A program made the translations under genes and the position numbers. DNA of 64,000 nucleotides from NCBI RefSeq assembly GCF_006151805.1, contig NZ_VDDA01000002.1:1-64000 (forward strand), read 5' to 3'. This DNA comes from Methylobacterium terricola (lineage in GTDB: Bacteria; Pseudomonadota; Alphaproteobacteria; Rhizobiales; Beijerinckiaceae). Within the stretch, counting starts at the first letter, position 1. Each line of letters opens with the position of its first letter. Below, piece after piece: positions 16,947 through 25,555 of this stretch. The notes below the pieces were generated by a model. That model ran no database searches. It was not told where the DNA came from and saw only the letters and a program-made list of their open reading frames with translations.

Positions 16947-17624
16947 TCAGTCCCGTGCGAGCTGGTCCTCGTCGAGCACCACCGGGGTCTCGCGCCCGAA
17001 CAGCGACAGGGCGACCCGGTAGCGCCGGCGGGCCGGATCGACGCCCTCGACCGTGCCGGACAGGGCCGCGAGCGGCCCGCCGATCACCCGCACGCCGTCG
17101 CCGAGAGCGAACAGGACCGCCCTCACCGCCTCCGCGTGGCCGGCATCCTCGCCCCCGGGGATGCCACGATGCCCGCCATATCCGGTGATCGCGTCGGCGA
17201 AGCCCTGGAGCACGCCGGCGGCGATGATGACGGCGCGGCCGTCGCGGAACAGGATCCGGTCGATGCCGGGATGGGCCTCGACCCGCGCGAGGTCGGCGTC
17301 GTCGCGCAGGCCCACGAACAGCATGCGGTGCAGGAGCGGCACCCGGGCGGTGCGACGCCGGCCGGTCGGAGAGGTCAGCTCGACCTCCTCCCGCGGATCG
17401 AAGGTGGCGATGCCGGCGGCCTCGAGGTCGCGGGCGGCGCGGGCGGCCCAACGGGCCTTGGTCTCGGCGACCATCCAGACCCGGTCGGCCGCGAGCACGA
17501 TCCGGACGGGCCGGACCCGCCGGCGGCGGCGCCGCCGGATCTCGTCGGCCCGGTCGGCCGGAGGATGATTGCGGGCCAAGGCCTCGCGGCGGCGGCGGGC
17601 GATGCGGCGCGTCGGCTTGCTCAC
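16947..17624 (-). CDS. NusG-family transcription antitermination protein (phage-encoded paralogue)
   Basis: This 225-residue protein has an NGN domain at about 47-125 (RVWMVAETKARWAARAARDL, then RVPLLHRMLFVGLR) and a C-terminal KOW domain at about 170-222 (FALGDGVRVIGGPLAALSGT). A very basic N-terminal extension (RRRREALARNHPP, RRRRRRRVRP) is absent from housekeeping NusG and could bind RNA. NusG paralogues such as RfaH travel with RNA polymerase and allow read-through of long operons. Its place just before a 16-kb structural operon suggests a dedicated antiterminator for late genes; that role is inferred. Confidence 0.82.
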   Translation of the reverse strand: MSKPTRRIARRRREALARNHPPADRADEIRRRRRRRVRPVRIVLAADRVWMVAETKARWAARAARDLEAAGIATFDPREEVELTSPTGRRRTARVPLLHRMLFVGLRDDADLARVEAHPGIDRILFRDGRAVIIAAGVLQGFADAITGYGGHRGIPGGEDAGHAEAVRAVLFALGDGVRVIGGPLAALSGTVEGVDPARRRYRVALSLFGRETPVVLDEDQLARD

Positions 17625-17649
17625 GCCGCCCTCCCCGCCGGCGAGCCGG

Positions 17650-17823
17650 TCAGGCTCCGCCGGGACGGTCCGGTTCGCCCCCGTTCGCGGGCGGCGCGCC
17701 GATCCGCTCGCGCTCGGCCTCCCGCGTCAGCGCCTCGGTCGCACGGATGATCCGGGCGCGCACCATCAGGAACAGGCCGACCCCCGCCGCGAGGGTCCAG
17801 AGCACGATCAGGGCTACCTTCAT
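17650..17823 (-). CDS. Small single-pass membrane protein of the phage element
   Basis: A 57-residue protein starting at ATG 17823, preceded by GGAGGGGCGG. It has one hydrophobic segment (VALIVLWTLAAGVGLFLMV) followed by a basic/acidic helix RARIIRATEALTREAERER and a Pro/Gly-rich tail. The stop lies 25 bp before the nusG-like start, so the two are probably cotranscribed. Size and topology would suit a small phage membrane protein (holin-like or spanin-like), but one segment and no lysis partner are too little to assign that. The frame stays open upstream to 18000, but the extension is Arg/Gly-rich low complexity. Confidence 0.55.
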   Translation of the reverse strand: MKVALIVLWTLAAGVGLFLMVRARIIRATEALTREAERERIGAPPANGGEPDRPGGA

Positions 17824-18158
17824 CCGCCCCTCCTGCACCGGCGGGCCGCGGCGCGCGACGGCTTCCCCACCTCGCCCTGCCCCGTTGCGGCGATTCGCCG
17901 CCCGGCTGCGCCGGGAGTCCGCGTCCCGGATCGCCCGGTCCCGCTCCGGCGTTGCGCCACCGGAGGTCTCCCCCGTCGGGCGGGCGGCACCGGGCGTCAA
18001 GGAAACGGTGGATCATCGGCGACTCCCGCAACGAGGGACACGGCGCAAGGCTGCCCTTGAGGTAGGATGCAGAATGGGCACGCGCGAACAGCGATGCTCG
18101 CCCCTGGCCTTGCAGCCAAAGTAGCTACATGATGTAATGATTTTGCTCAATACCTCAA
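17824..18158. promoter_or_regulatory. Divergent control region between late block and repressor
   Basis: This 335-bp gap lies between the leftward genes and the rightward repressor gene. A 9-bp inverted repeat, CTTGAGGTA (18056-18064) and TACCTCAAG (18151-18159), brackets it; the right copy ends on the repressor GTG. A palindrome TACATGATGTA (18126-18136) overlaps a possible repressor promoter, TTGCAG (18110-18115), 17 bp, TGTAAT (18133-18138). These are candidate operators for autorepression. Base composition falls noticeably at 18115-18160, as expected for a promoter. A short minus-strand frame (start near 18016) shows no coding features. Confidence 0.5.
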
Positions 18159-18896
18159 GTGTCGAGGATGTTCGCTGAGGTGATTCAATCGGGAGAGAAC
18201 CAGGTTCGGGCCGCGCAGGGCGAGCGGCTGCGACAGGCGCGCCTCGCCGCGGGCTACCGCTCGGCGCGGGACGCCGCTTTGCAGAATGCCTGGCCGGAGA
18301 GCACCTACCGGGCGCACGAGGCCGGCACCCGGACCATCGGCCAGGACGATGCCGAGCGCTACGCCGCGCGCTTCCGCCGCGACGGCGTCGAGGTCACCGC
18401 CAAGGGGTTGCTGTTCGGCGACGACGACGCGCCCGAGCCGCCCGCGGAGGGCGGTCCGGTCGGGGGTGTCGTGGTGGGGGTGAAGGGATTGATCAGCGCC
18501 GGCGGCTTGATCGAGACCGGGGACGAGCAGCCCGGCCCGGACGGCGACCTCTTCCGCATCACGGTGCCGTTCGGGGTGCCGCCCGGCACCATCGCGTTCC
18601 GGGTCGCCGGCCTATCGATGTATCCGAAATACGAGCCCGACGACGTGGTGCTCTGCGCCGAGGCCGGGGAGAGCCCGGACCGCCTGGTCGATCTCTACGC
18701 CGCGGTCACGACGGCGGAGGGGCACCGCTTCCTGAAGAAGATCCTGCGCGGCTCGCAGCGGGGCGCCTACCACCTCGAGAGCCACAACGCCCCGCTGATG
18801 CCCGACCGGCGTCTCGTCTGGGCCTCGGGCATCATCAGCACCGTGCACGCGCAGCACTGGAGCCGGTTCTGTGCCCGCGCGAAGACGGGCCATTGA
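18159..18896 (+). CDS. S24-type (LexA/CI-like) phage repressor
   Basis: A 245-residue protein read from GTG 18159; ATG 18168 is an alternative start. The N-terminal DNA-binding part (GERLRQARLAAGYRSARDAA, WPESTYRAHEAGTRTI) resembles XRE-type phage repressors. The C-terminal S24 domain has the catalytic Ser in GLSMYP (about 153) and Lys in HRFLKKIL (about 193). An Ala-Gly pair in GLISAGGLIE (about 114-115) lies 38 residues before the Ser, like the LexA/CI self-cleavage site, so RecA-stimulated autocleavage is plausible. It is divergent from the structural block and probably represses it. Confidence 0.88.
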   Translation: MSRMFAEVIQSGENQVRAAQGERLRQARLAAGYRSARDAALQNAWPESTYRAHEAGTRTIGQDDAERYAARFRRDGVEVTAKGLLFGDDDAPEPPAEGGPVGGVVVGVKGLISAGGLIETGDEQPGPDGDLFRITVPFGVPPGTIAFRVAGLSMYPKYEPDDVVLCAEAGESPDRLVDLYAAVTTAEGHRFLKKILRGSQRGAYHLESHNAPLMPDRRLVWASGIISTVHAQHWSRFCARAKTGH

Positions 18897-18903
18897 GGGA
18901 GGA

Positions 18904-18926
18904 GATCGCTGCGTCTTGCAGCGATC
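18904..18926. terminator. Hairpin after the repressor gene
   Basis: A perfect 9-bp stem (GATCGCTGC / GCAGCGATC) with a 5-nt loop begins 8 bp after the repressor stop. There is no T-run. It lies between the convergent repressor and secreted-protein genes, so it could end transcription from either side or protect 3' ends. Confidence 0.5.
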
Positions 18927-18945
18927 CTGACCGGGATCAGGGGGA

Positions 18946-18975
18946 CTTGGATCAGCCGGGCTTGGATCAGTCGGC
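18946..18975. repeat. 15-bp tandem duplication over a stop codon
   Basis: Two 15-bp units, CTTGGATCAGCCGGG and CTTGGATCAGTCGGC, lie head to tail. The right unit contains the minus-strand TGA stop of the 18967 gene and the left unit repeats it in frame. Confidence 0.75.
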
Positions 18976-19359
18976 TTGGGCGACCCGGGTCGAGCGGCGC
19001 TGGGCGGTCCAGCGGCCCGAGCAGAGCGACGACACGCTCCAGGTGCCGGAGCCGGAATTGGCCTGGAGCCGGCCCGCGGCGGCACCGCTCGCCGAGCCAT
19101 GGCGCACCGTGAGGCCGACATTGCCGTCCTGCCCGATGCGCCCGCTCACCGTCGCCCCGCCATCCCCCGCCGAGGCCACCCGCACGTCGCCGTCGTTGAT
19201 CGCCAGCGAGACGGTGTAGCGGCTGTCGCACAGGCCCGATTCGGTGACGAGCTGGACCGCCCAGGTGCCGTTGAAGCTCCGCCCCTCCGCCGCCGCCGGC
19301 TGCAGGCTGGCCGGCAGGGCGGCGCACAGGACGAGAGCGGCGACGGACGACTTGCGCAT
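18967..19359 (-). CDS. Small secreted protein of unknown function
   Basis: A 130-residue protein from ATG 19359, preceded by a GGGGGT purine run. It has a clear Sec signal peptide (MRKSSVAALVLCAALPASLQ, cleavage near PAAAEG). The mature part (FNGTWAVQLVTESGLCDSRY, then TVSLAINDGDVRVASAGDGG) is beta-rich with two cysteines that could pair. Similar small secreted proteins occur widely in Hyphomicrobiales without known role. It is convergent with the phage repressor and is the first host gene on this side. Confidence 0.7.
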   Translation of the reverse strand: MRKSSVAALVLCAALPASLQPAAAEGRSFNGTWAVQLVTESGLCDSRYTVSLAINDGDVRVASAGDGGATVSGRIGQDGNVGLTVRHGSASGAAAGRLQANSGSGTWSVSSLCSGRWTAQRRSTRVAQAD

Positions 19360-19598
19360 GAGACCCCCGGACATTTCGATCGTGGCGGATTGTTTGGTTT
19401 GAACCGCAACCGGACGCGGCGCGGCCATGCAAGACCGCGTGCGTGTTGGGAACGATATGGATGGGGGATCCTTAACACAGGCAGAACGGCAGCAATATGG
19501 CGCGCCGCGACCGCCCTTCGGGGGGATCGACTGAATGGTCCGACGCGATTCGGGGCCATCCTACTGCCGAGCTACTACGGCATCCAGCGGTTCAGCTT

Positions 19599-19620
19599 GA
19601 AGTCAGGCAGGAAGTCAGGC
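19599..19620. repeat. 12-bp-period direct repeat over the reductase stop codon
   Basis: GAAGTCAGGC occurs at 19599-19608 and 19611-19620. Each unit carries TCA, the minus-strand TGA; the right copy is the stop of the aldo/keto reductase gene and the left copy gives a second in-frame stop. Confidence 0.7.
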
Positions 19621-20547
19621 CGGCAGCGTCGCCGCCATGCGCCGGCGCAGGGCTTCGTCGGGCATCGGGCCGGTGCCGGCACGCAGGTTCGCCGCCATGT
19701 GGCCGGGATCGGCGGTGCCGGGGATCGCGCAGGTCACGGCCGGGTGCGAGACCACGAATTTCAGCAGGATCTCGGCCCAGGAGGCGCAGCCGAGATCCGC
19801 CGCGTAGTCCGGCAGCGGTTTGGCCCCGAGGCGGCGCAGCAGCCCGCCGCCGCCGAACGGCCGGTTGACCAGCACCGCCACGCCGCGCTCGGCGGCGAGC
19901 GGCAGCAGCCGTTCCTCCGCCGCCCGGTCGTCGAGGGCGTAGTTGATCTGGAGGAAGTCCAGCCGCTCGGCCCGCAGCACCGCCTCGACGGCGTCGTAGG
20001 CGCTCTCGGTGTAGTGCGAGATGCCGAGATAGCGGAGGCGCCCCTCCTCCTTCCAGGCCCGCAGGGTCGGCAGGTGGGTGCGCCAGTCGAGCAGGTTGTG
20101 GATCTGCATCAGGTCGAGGCGCTCGGCGCGCAGGAGCTGGAGCGAGCGGCGCATCTGCGCGAGTCCCGCCTCGCGGCCGCTGGTCCAGACCTTGGTGGCG
20201 AGGAAAGTGCGGTCGCGGGCGCCGAGTCCCGCCACGAGGTCGCCGGTGACGCCCTCGGCCCGGCCGTACATCGGCGAGGAATCGATCACCTGGCCGCCCT
20301 GCCCGAGCAACGTCGTCACCACCTCGCGCAAGGGCGCCCGCGCGGCGGGCGTCTCGCCGACATCGAAGCCGCGCCAGGTGCCGAGCCCGATCACCGGCAG
20401 GGTCTCGCCGCTCGCCGGGATCGGCCGCCGGTGCAGGGCCGCGACTGGCTGCGTCCCTTGCGCCGCCGCGCCGCCGCCGAGGGAGGCGGCCGCCAAGACC
20501 CCGCCGAGGAATTCCTGCCGGGTCAGTCCGTCCCGCTCCGTCGTCAT
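19615..20547 (-). CDS. Aldo/keto reductase
   Basis: A 310-residue protein with the AKR catalytic tetrad: Asp89 and Tyr94 in QVIDSSPMYGRAE, Lys119 in LATKVWTSG, His150 in LMQIHNLLDW. The NAD(P)H-binding end holds CAIPGTADPGHM. The N-terminus (RQEFLGGVLAAASLGGGAAA) looks like an export signal resembling a Tat signal, but the twin arginine is incomplete. The gene overlaps the AraC-type regulator gene by 4 bp and is probably cotranscribed with it. Substrate unknown; a link to aromatic degradation through the neighbouring pobA is only guilt by association. Confidence 0.88.
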   Translation of the reverse strand: MTTERDGLTRQEFLGGVLAAASLGGGAAAQGTQPVAALHRRPIPASGETLPVIGLGTWRGFDVGETPAARAPLREVVTTLLGQGGQVIDSSPMYGRAEGVTGDLVAGLGARDRTFLATKVWTSGREAGLAQMRRSLQLLRAERLDLMQIHNLLDWRTHLPTLRAWKEEGRLRYLGISHYTESAYDAVEAVLRAERLDFLQINYALDDRAAEERLLPLAAERGVAVLVNRPFGGGGLLRRLGAKPLPDYAADLGCASWAEILLKFVVSHPAVTCAIPGTADPGHMAANLRAGTGPMPDEALRRRMAATLPA

Positions 20548-21443
20548 CGTGCCTCTCCCCGGTCCGCGCCGCGCCTGTCACGAAACGCCCGGGGGCATTC
20601 CCCGGTGCCCTTGGCGAAGAAGCGCGAGAAATAGGCCGGGTCGGAGAAGCCGAGGCCATAGGCGATCTCGGCGATGCCGAGGTCGGAATAGAGCAGGCCG
20701 CGCTTGGCCTCGAGCAGGCGGCGCTCGCGGATGATCTGCCCCGGGCTCGCGCCCGCCACCGCCCGGCAGGCGGCCCGCAGCCGCGCCTCCGTCACCCCGA
20801 GATCGTCGGCATAGGCCGCGAGCGGGCGGTCGCGGCGGTGATGCGTCTCGACGAGGTCGCGGAAGCGCGCGGCGAGCAGGGCCTGCGGACCCGGCGGGGC
20901 CGGCGGCGCCCTGAGGGCCGCGAGGCGCCGCAGGCCTGCCACCAGCAGCAGCAGCAGGTGGGCCTCGATGGCGCCGCGCCGGCCCGGCGCCGCCCAGGCC
21001 AGTTCCCGGGCGAGTTCGGCCAAAGCCTCCTCGGCCGCGCCCGGCTCCGGCAGCGCCAGGGCCGCCGGGCCGGCGAACAGGGCGCCCAAGTCCGGCTCGC
21101 GCCCGCACAGGTCGCGCAGGTAGCGCGCCGAGAGGGTCAGCACCGTCCCGACCGTGCCGTCGGCGAAGCGGAAGCCGTGGGCGGTGCCGGCCGGCACCAC
21201 CAGCAGGCACGGGGCCGTGAAGGTCAGCCGCTCGGCCTCGGCCCGCATCTCCCCCGCCCCTTCGGCGATCAGCAGCACCTGATGCAGGCCGGAATGGACG
21301 TGCGGCCGGATCGTCCAGCGGTTCGGGCGGCTGCGATCGTCCAAGGCTTCGAGGTGCAGGAAGCGGTCGTCGGCGTCCCGCGGCGCCTCGCCGTACAGGA
21401 AGAAGTGCGGCACCGCAGGACGTTGGGACGGGTCGAGGCGCAT
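20544..21443 (-). CDS. pobR: AraC-family regulator (PobR-like)
   Basis: A 299-residue protein from ATG 21443 (MRLDPSQRPAVPHFFLYGE); the frame extends to 21515 but the extension is not conserved-looking. The N-terminal cupin part has the IRPHVHSGLHQVLLI metal-free cupin strand, and the C-terminal AraC helix-turn-helix pair includes LGVTEARLRAACRAV and IAEIAYGLGFSDPAYFSRFF. It is divergent from pobA with 146 bp between the starts, the classical layout for a p-hydroxybenzoate-responsive activator. The gene symbol is inferred from context and family. Confidence 0.83.
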   Translation of the reverse strand: MRLDPSQRPAVPHFFLYGEAPRDADDRFLHLEALDDRSRPNRWTIRPHVHSGLHQVLLIAEGAGEMRAEAERLTFTAPCLLVVPAGTAHGFRFADGTVGTVLTLSARYLRDLCGREPDLGALFAGPAALALPEPGAAEEALAELARELAWAAPGRRGAIEAHLLLLLVAGLRRLAALRAPPAPPGPQALLAARFRDLVETHHRRDRPLAAYADDLGVTEARLRAACRAVAGASPGQIIRERRLLEAKRGLLYSDLGIAEIAYGLGFSDPAYFSRFFAKGTGECPRAFRDRRGADRGEAR

Positions 21444-21454
21444 CGCGGGCCTGA

Positions 21455-22801
<1,347 letters not shown>

Positions 22802-22810
22802 CGGATCGCG

Positions 22811-23254
22811 TCACCGCGACGGTTCCGCCGCGACCTCGCCCCAGTCCTTCAGCGGGAAGGCCCGGTCATAGGCCCAATTGAAGACGAAGGCGTAGGCGAC
22901 GTAGAACAGGGCGATCGCGATATCCATCACGAAGGCCTGGACGAGGCCGATCCCGAGATACCAGGCGATCGGCGGCAGCAGGATCACCAGCAATCCCGCC
23001 TCGAACGTCACCGCGTGCGCCAGCCTGAGGCCCAAGCTCTTGCGCGTATGGCCGACGAGCCGCTGCATCGCGTGGTCGAAGCCGAGATTGTAGACGTAGT
23101 TCCACCCCGTCGCCGCGACGGCGCTGCCGATTCCGATCACGCCCATCTCGGCGGCGTGCAGCCCGAACAGCGCCGTCCCGAGCGGGACGATCAGCGCGAG
23201 GCCGATGGCCTCGAACAGGAGGGCGTGGCGGATGCGATCGCGTGTGCTGCGCAT
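22811..23254 (-). CDS. PACE-family efflux transporter
   Basis: A 147-residue protein with two tandem bacterial transmembrane pair domains and four predicted membrane segments. Signature residues are Glu15 (ALLFEAIGLALIVPLG) and the repeated N-x-x-[YF]D motif (WNYVYNLGFDH and FNWAYDRAF). PACE proteins export biocides and possibly polyamines by proton antiport. The gene is divergent from a LysR-type regulator 100 bp away, a frequent arrangement for this family. It is convergent with pobA, with 9 bp between the stops. Confidence 0.92.
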   Translation of the reverse strand: MRSTRDRIRHALLFEAIGLALIVPLGTALFGLHAAEMGVIGIGSAVAATGWNYVYNLGFDHAMQRLVGHTRKSLGLRLAHAVTFEAGLLVILLPPIAWYLGIGLVQAFVMDIAIALFYVAYAFVFNWAYDRAFPLKDWGEVAAEPSR

Positions 23255-23354
23255 GGCGGGGCTCTCGATGCGGCTCCGAAAATCCGGTTGGTCCGCGGCG
23301 TTCTATCGGCGATGCTGCGGCCGGCAAGTTAGGATGTATCGGGAAATCGGATAG

Positions 23355-24263
23355 GTGGCCGTCTCGCTCGACCAGCTCCAGGCCTTCGTGGCGGCGGCCG
23401 AGGCCGGGTCGTTCTCCGGCGCCGCCCGGACCTTGCGCAAGGCGCAGTCGGCCGTCAGCACGCAGGTGGCGAATCTCGAGGCCGATCTGGGGCTGGAGCT
23501 GTTCAGCCGGGCCGGCCGCAACCCGGTCCTCACCCCGGCGGGGGAGCGGCTGCTCCTGGAGGCCCGGGTGGTGCTCGACCGGCGCGAGCACCTGATCGGC
23601 GTGGCGCGCAGCCTGGAGCAGCGGGTCGAGAACCGGCTGGTGGTCGCGATCGACGAGCTCTACCCCGAGCACGCGCTCGGCGCCCTCTTCGCCGCGTTCG
23701 CCCGGGCCTTCCCGCATGTGGAGCTGGAGCTGCTCTTCCCGCTGATGGAGGATGTCAGCCGCATGGTGCAGTCGGGTGCCGCCGATCTCGGGGTGATGTG
23801 GCGCCAGGAGGTGCTGCCGACGGAGCTCGGCTTCCAGACCATCGGCTGGGTCCCGCTCAAGCTCGTCTGCGGCCGCGACCACCCCCTCGCCAAGGCCCGG
23901 GTGGAGTGGGAGGAGCTGAAGCGCCACCGCCAGATCCTCGTCGCCGCCCGCAGCGACGGGCCGGAGAAGCGCCGCCTGCGGGTCGCCGCCGAGGTGTGGT
24001 GGGTCGAGAGCCACTGGGTGATCTTGGAGATGGTGAAGCACGGGATCGGCTGGGCCTTCGTCACCGATCACGTCATCGCGGCGTCGCTGACGGCGCCGTA
24101 CCTCGTCACGCCGGATCTGCAGTTCGACCAGGGGGATTGGCCGATCGCGCTGGAGCTGGTCTGGCACAAGCAGCGGCCGTGCGGGCCGGCGGCGGCGTGG
24201 CTGCGGGAGCGGTTCGCGGCGGAGCGGGTCGGGGGCTCTGCGGGAGAGGTGCGGGCGGACTGA
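23355..24263 (+). CDS. LysR-type transcriptional regulator (likely PACE gene regulator)
   Basis: A 302-residue protein starting at GTG 23355. The N-terminal winged HTH (AEAGSFSGAARTLRKAQSAV, STQVANLEADLGLELFSRAG) and the C-terminal periplasmic-binding-like effector domain are complete. Because it is divergent from the PACE transporter gene it probably controls that gene in response to the exported compound; this is inference. It ends in front of an inverted-repeat element. Confidence 0.9.
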   Translation: MAVSLDQLQAFVAAAEAGSFSGAARTLRKAQSAVSTQVANLEADLGLELFSRAGRNPVLTPAGERLLLEARVVLDRREHLIGVARSLEQRVENRLVVAIDELYPEHALGALFAAFARAFPHVELELLFPLMEDVSRMVQSGAADLGVMWRQEVLPTELGFQTIGWVPLKLVCGRDHPLAKARVEWEELKRHRQILVAARSDGPEKRRLRVAAEVWWVESHWVILEMVKHGIGWAFVTDHVIAASLTAPYLVTPDLQFDQGDWPIALELVWHKQRPCGPAAAWLRERFAAERVGGSAGEVRAD

Positions 24264-24491
24264 CGGAGCAGCCGGCCTCTCATAAACCTCCCTCTTTCCC
24301 GGACGACTGCAACGAAGTGGAAGGAGATCCGGGAACCAGCACACGACGTCGCGAACCGTCCGTGCGTCTGCAACGGTGAAAAATCAGAGCCGCTTCGCGG
24401 CGAGTCTTGCGGCTGGATGCCGGATCTCCTTCCGCTGACGCTGCAGTCGTCCGGGAAAGGGCGGATGAAAGATCAGCCTGACGAGACGCGA
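24264..24491. other. Convergent intergenic region holding a long inverted repeat
   Basis: This gap separates the convergent LysR and YcjF-like genes. It is dominated by the inverted repeat at 24294-24459; no coding region was found. Confidence 0.7.
24294..24459. repeat. 166-bp element bounded by 40-bp inverted repeats
   Basis: Arms at 24294-24333 and 24420-24459. Read in inverted orientation both start CTTTCCCGGACGACTGCA (18 of 18 identical) and end GGAAGGAGATCCGG (14 of 14), around a variable centre of 7-8 nt. Each arm alone can fold through CCCGGA/TCCGGG. The 86-bp core holds a GAAAAAT stretch and a CCGCTTCGCGG hairpin. No coding sequence. It may be a dispersed REP-like pair or MITE remnant, or a bidirectional terminator between convergent genes. 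Confidence 0.8.
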
Positions 24492-25547
24492 CTATCGCGC
24501 TCCGTCCCGCCCCTCCCCATCACCCCCACCCCGCAACAACTCCCCCGCCACATCCCCCAGCCGCGGCGCCGGCTCCCGGGTGAACGGCAGCGGCCGGCAC
24601 ACGGCGACCGCTGCCAGCCCGAACCGCGCCGTCATCAACCCGTTCAGCACGCCCTCCCCCAGCTTCGCCGAGATTCGCGCCGCGACGCCCAGACCCAGCA
24701 CCGACTGCACCAGGCTGTCGCCGACCGCGACGCTGCCGGTGACCGCGAGATGGGCCAAAGCCGCCCGGGCGAGGCGCAGGAAGCCGAACAGGCCGGGCCG
24801 GCCGCCATAGATGGTGGCGATGCGGCGCAGCAGCCGAACGCCTGCGAAGATCACGAAGCCGACATCGACGATCGCCCGCGGGCTCAGCGCCGTCACCGCA
24901 GAGACTTGCTTCGCGGTCTCGGCCACCGCCGCCTTGGCGGCGCGGTCGAGGGAGGCCAGCAGCTCGGCCTCGGCGATGCCGATCCGGTCCTCGACGTCGA
25001 GGATCTGGTCGTCGAGGGCGGCCAGCCGGGCGCGGGCGGCGCTCGCCGCCGGCCGCTCGGCGTAGAGGGTCGAGAGCTGTCGCACCACCGCCTTGGCGGC
25101 GCTGTGGTCGCGGGAGCGGAGCGCGTCGAGGGCGTCCTCGCGCACGTGTTCGATCCGGCGCTCGCGCAGGACGCCTGCCACCTCGCGCCAGACGATAGCG
25201 GCCAGCGCCACCACGGCGACGGCCAGCAGCACCAGGGCGACGATCCCGAGCCAGGGCGCGGCGGAGAACAGGTCGGCGATCAGCCGCTCGATCGCGAGGC
25301 CGATGCCGAGCGAAGCGAGCCCCCCGAGGGCCGAGAGCAGCAGCGTCGCCCACGGCGCCCGCGAGCGCGGCGCCACCGGAACGGCCACGCCGTCGGCGGC
25401 CTCGACGATCTCGAACGGCTCCTCCACCACCCGCACGCCGTCGGCGAGCGCGGTCTCGGTGCCGGGCGGCGGGGGTGTGGCGACCGTCTCCGTGCCGGCG
25501 GGCGGCAGGCGGAAGGCGCGGGGCTTCGAAGTCGGAGGATTCGTCAT
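24492..25547 (-). CDS. YcjF-like inner membrane protein (TIGR01620 / DUF697)
   Basis: A 351-residue protein. Two to three hydrophobic segments lie at about 70-125 (WATLLLSALGGLASLGIGLA, IVALVLLAVAVVALAAIVW), with a C-terminal DUF697 part containing FVIFAGVRLLRRIATIYGGR. TIGR01620/YcjF proteins are encoded beside the YcjX GTPase-like protein and are tied to envelope stress in enterobacteria. Here it follows the YcjX-like gene with a 9-bp gap, so the pair is conserved. Exact function is unknown. Confidence 0.9.
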   Translation of the reverse strand: MTNPPTSKPRAFRLPPAGTETVATPPPPGTETALADGVRVVEEPFEIVEAADGVAVPVAPRSRAPWATLLLSALGGLASLGIGLAIERLIADLFSAAPWLGIVALVLLAVAVVALAAIVWREVAGVLRERRIEHVREDALDALRSRDHSAAKAVVRQLSTLYAERPAASAARARLAALDDQILDVEDRIGIAEAELLASLDRAAKAAVAETAKQVSAVTALSPRAIVDVGFVIFAGVRLLRRIATIYGGRPGLFGFLRLARAALAHLAVTGSVAVGDSLVQSVLGLGVAARISAKLGEGVLNGLMTARFGLAAVAVCRPLPFTREPAPRLGDVAGELLRGGGDGEGRDGAR

Positions 25548-25555
25548 CAGGATCC

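Larger units (their letters stand above)
1..18896. mobile_element. Phage-derived / GTA-like element (left end outside window)
   Basis: A leftward array of phage structural genes spans 1-16685, preceded by a NusG-like gene and a small membrane protein gene, with a divergent S24-type repressor at 18159-18896. The tail genes follow the gene order of the Rhodobacter capsulatus GTA, while the head genes belong to the DUF1073/DUF2213/DUF2184 lineage. No integrase, replication, holin or endolysin gene is seen in the visible part, and host genes begin 70 bp after the repressor. No att direct repeat could be identified. The left boundary lies before position 1, so missing modules could be there. It may be an intact prophage, a remnant, a tailed-particle locus or a GTA-like element. 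Confidence 0.85.

Noticed and set aside
18897..18966. Right attachment site of the prophage
   Set aside because: Only a hairpin and a short tandem repeat are present; no tRNA end and no matching direct repeat could be identified in the window.
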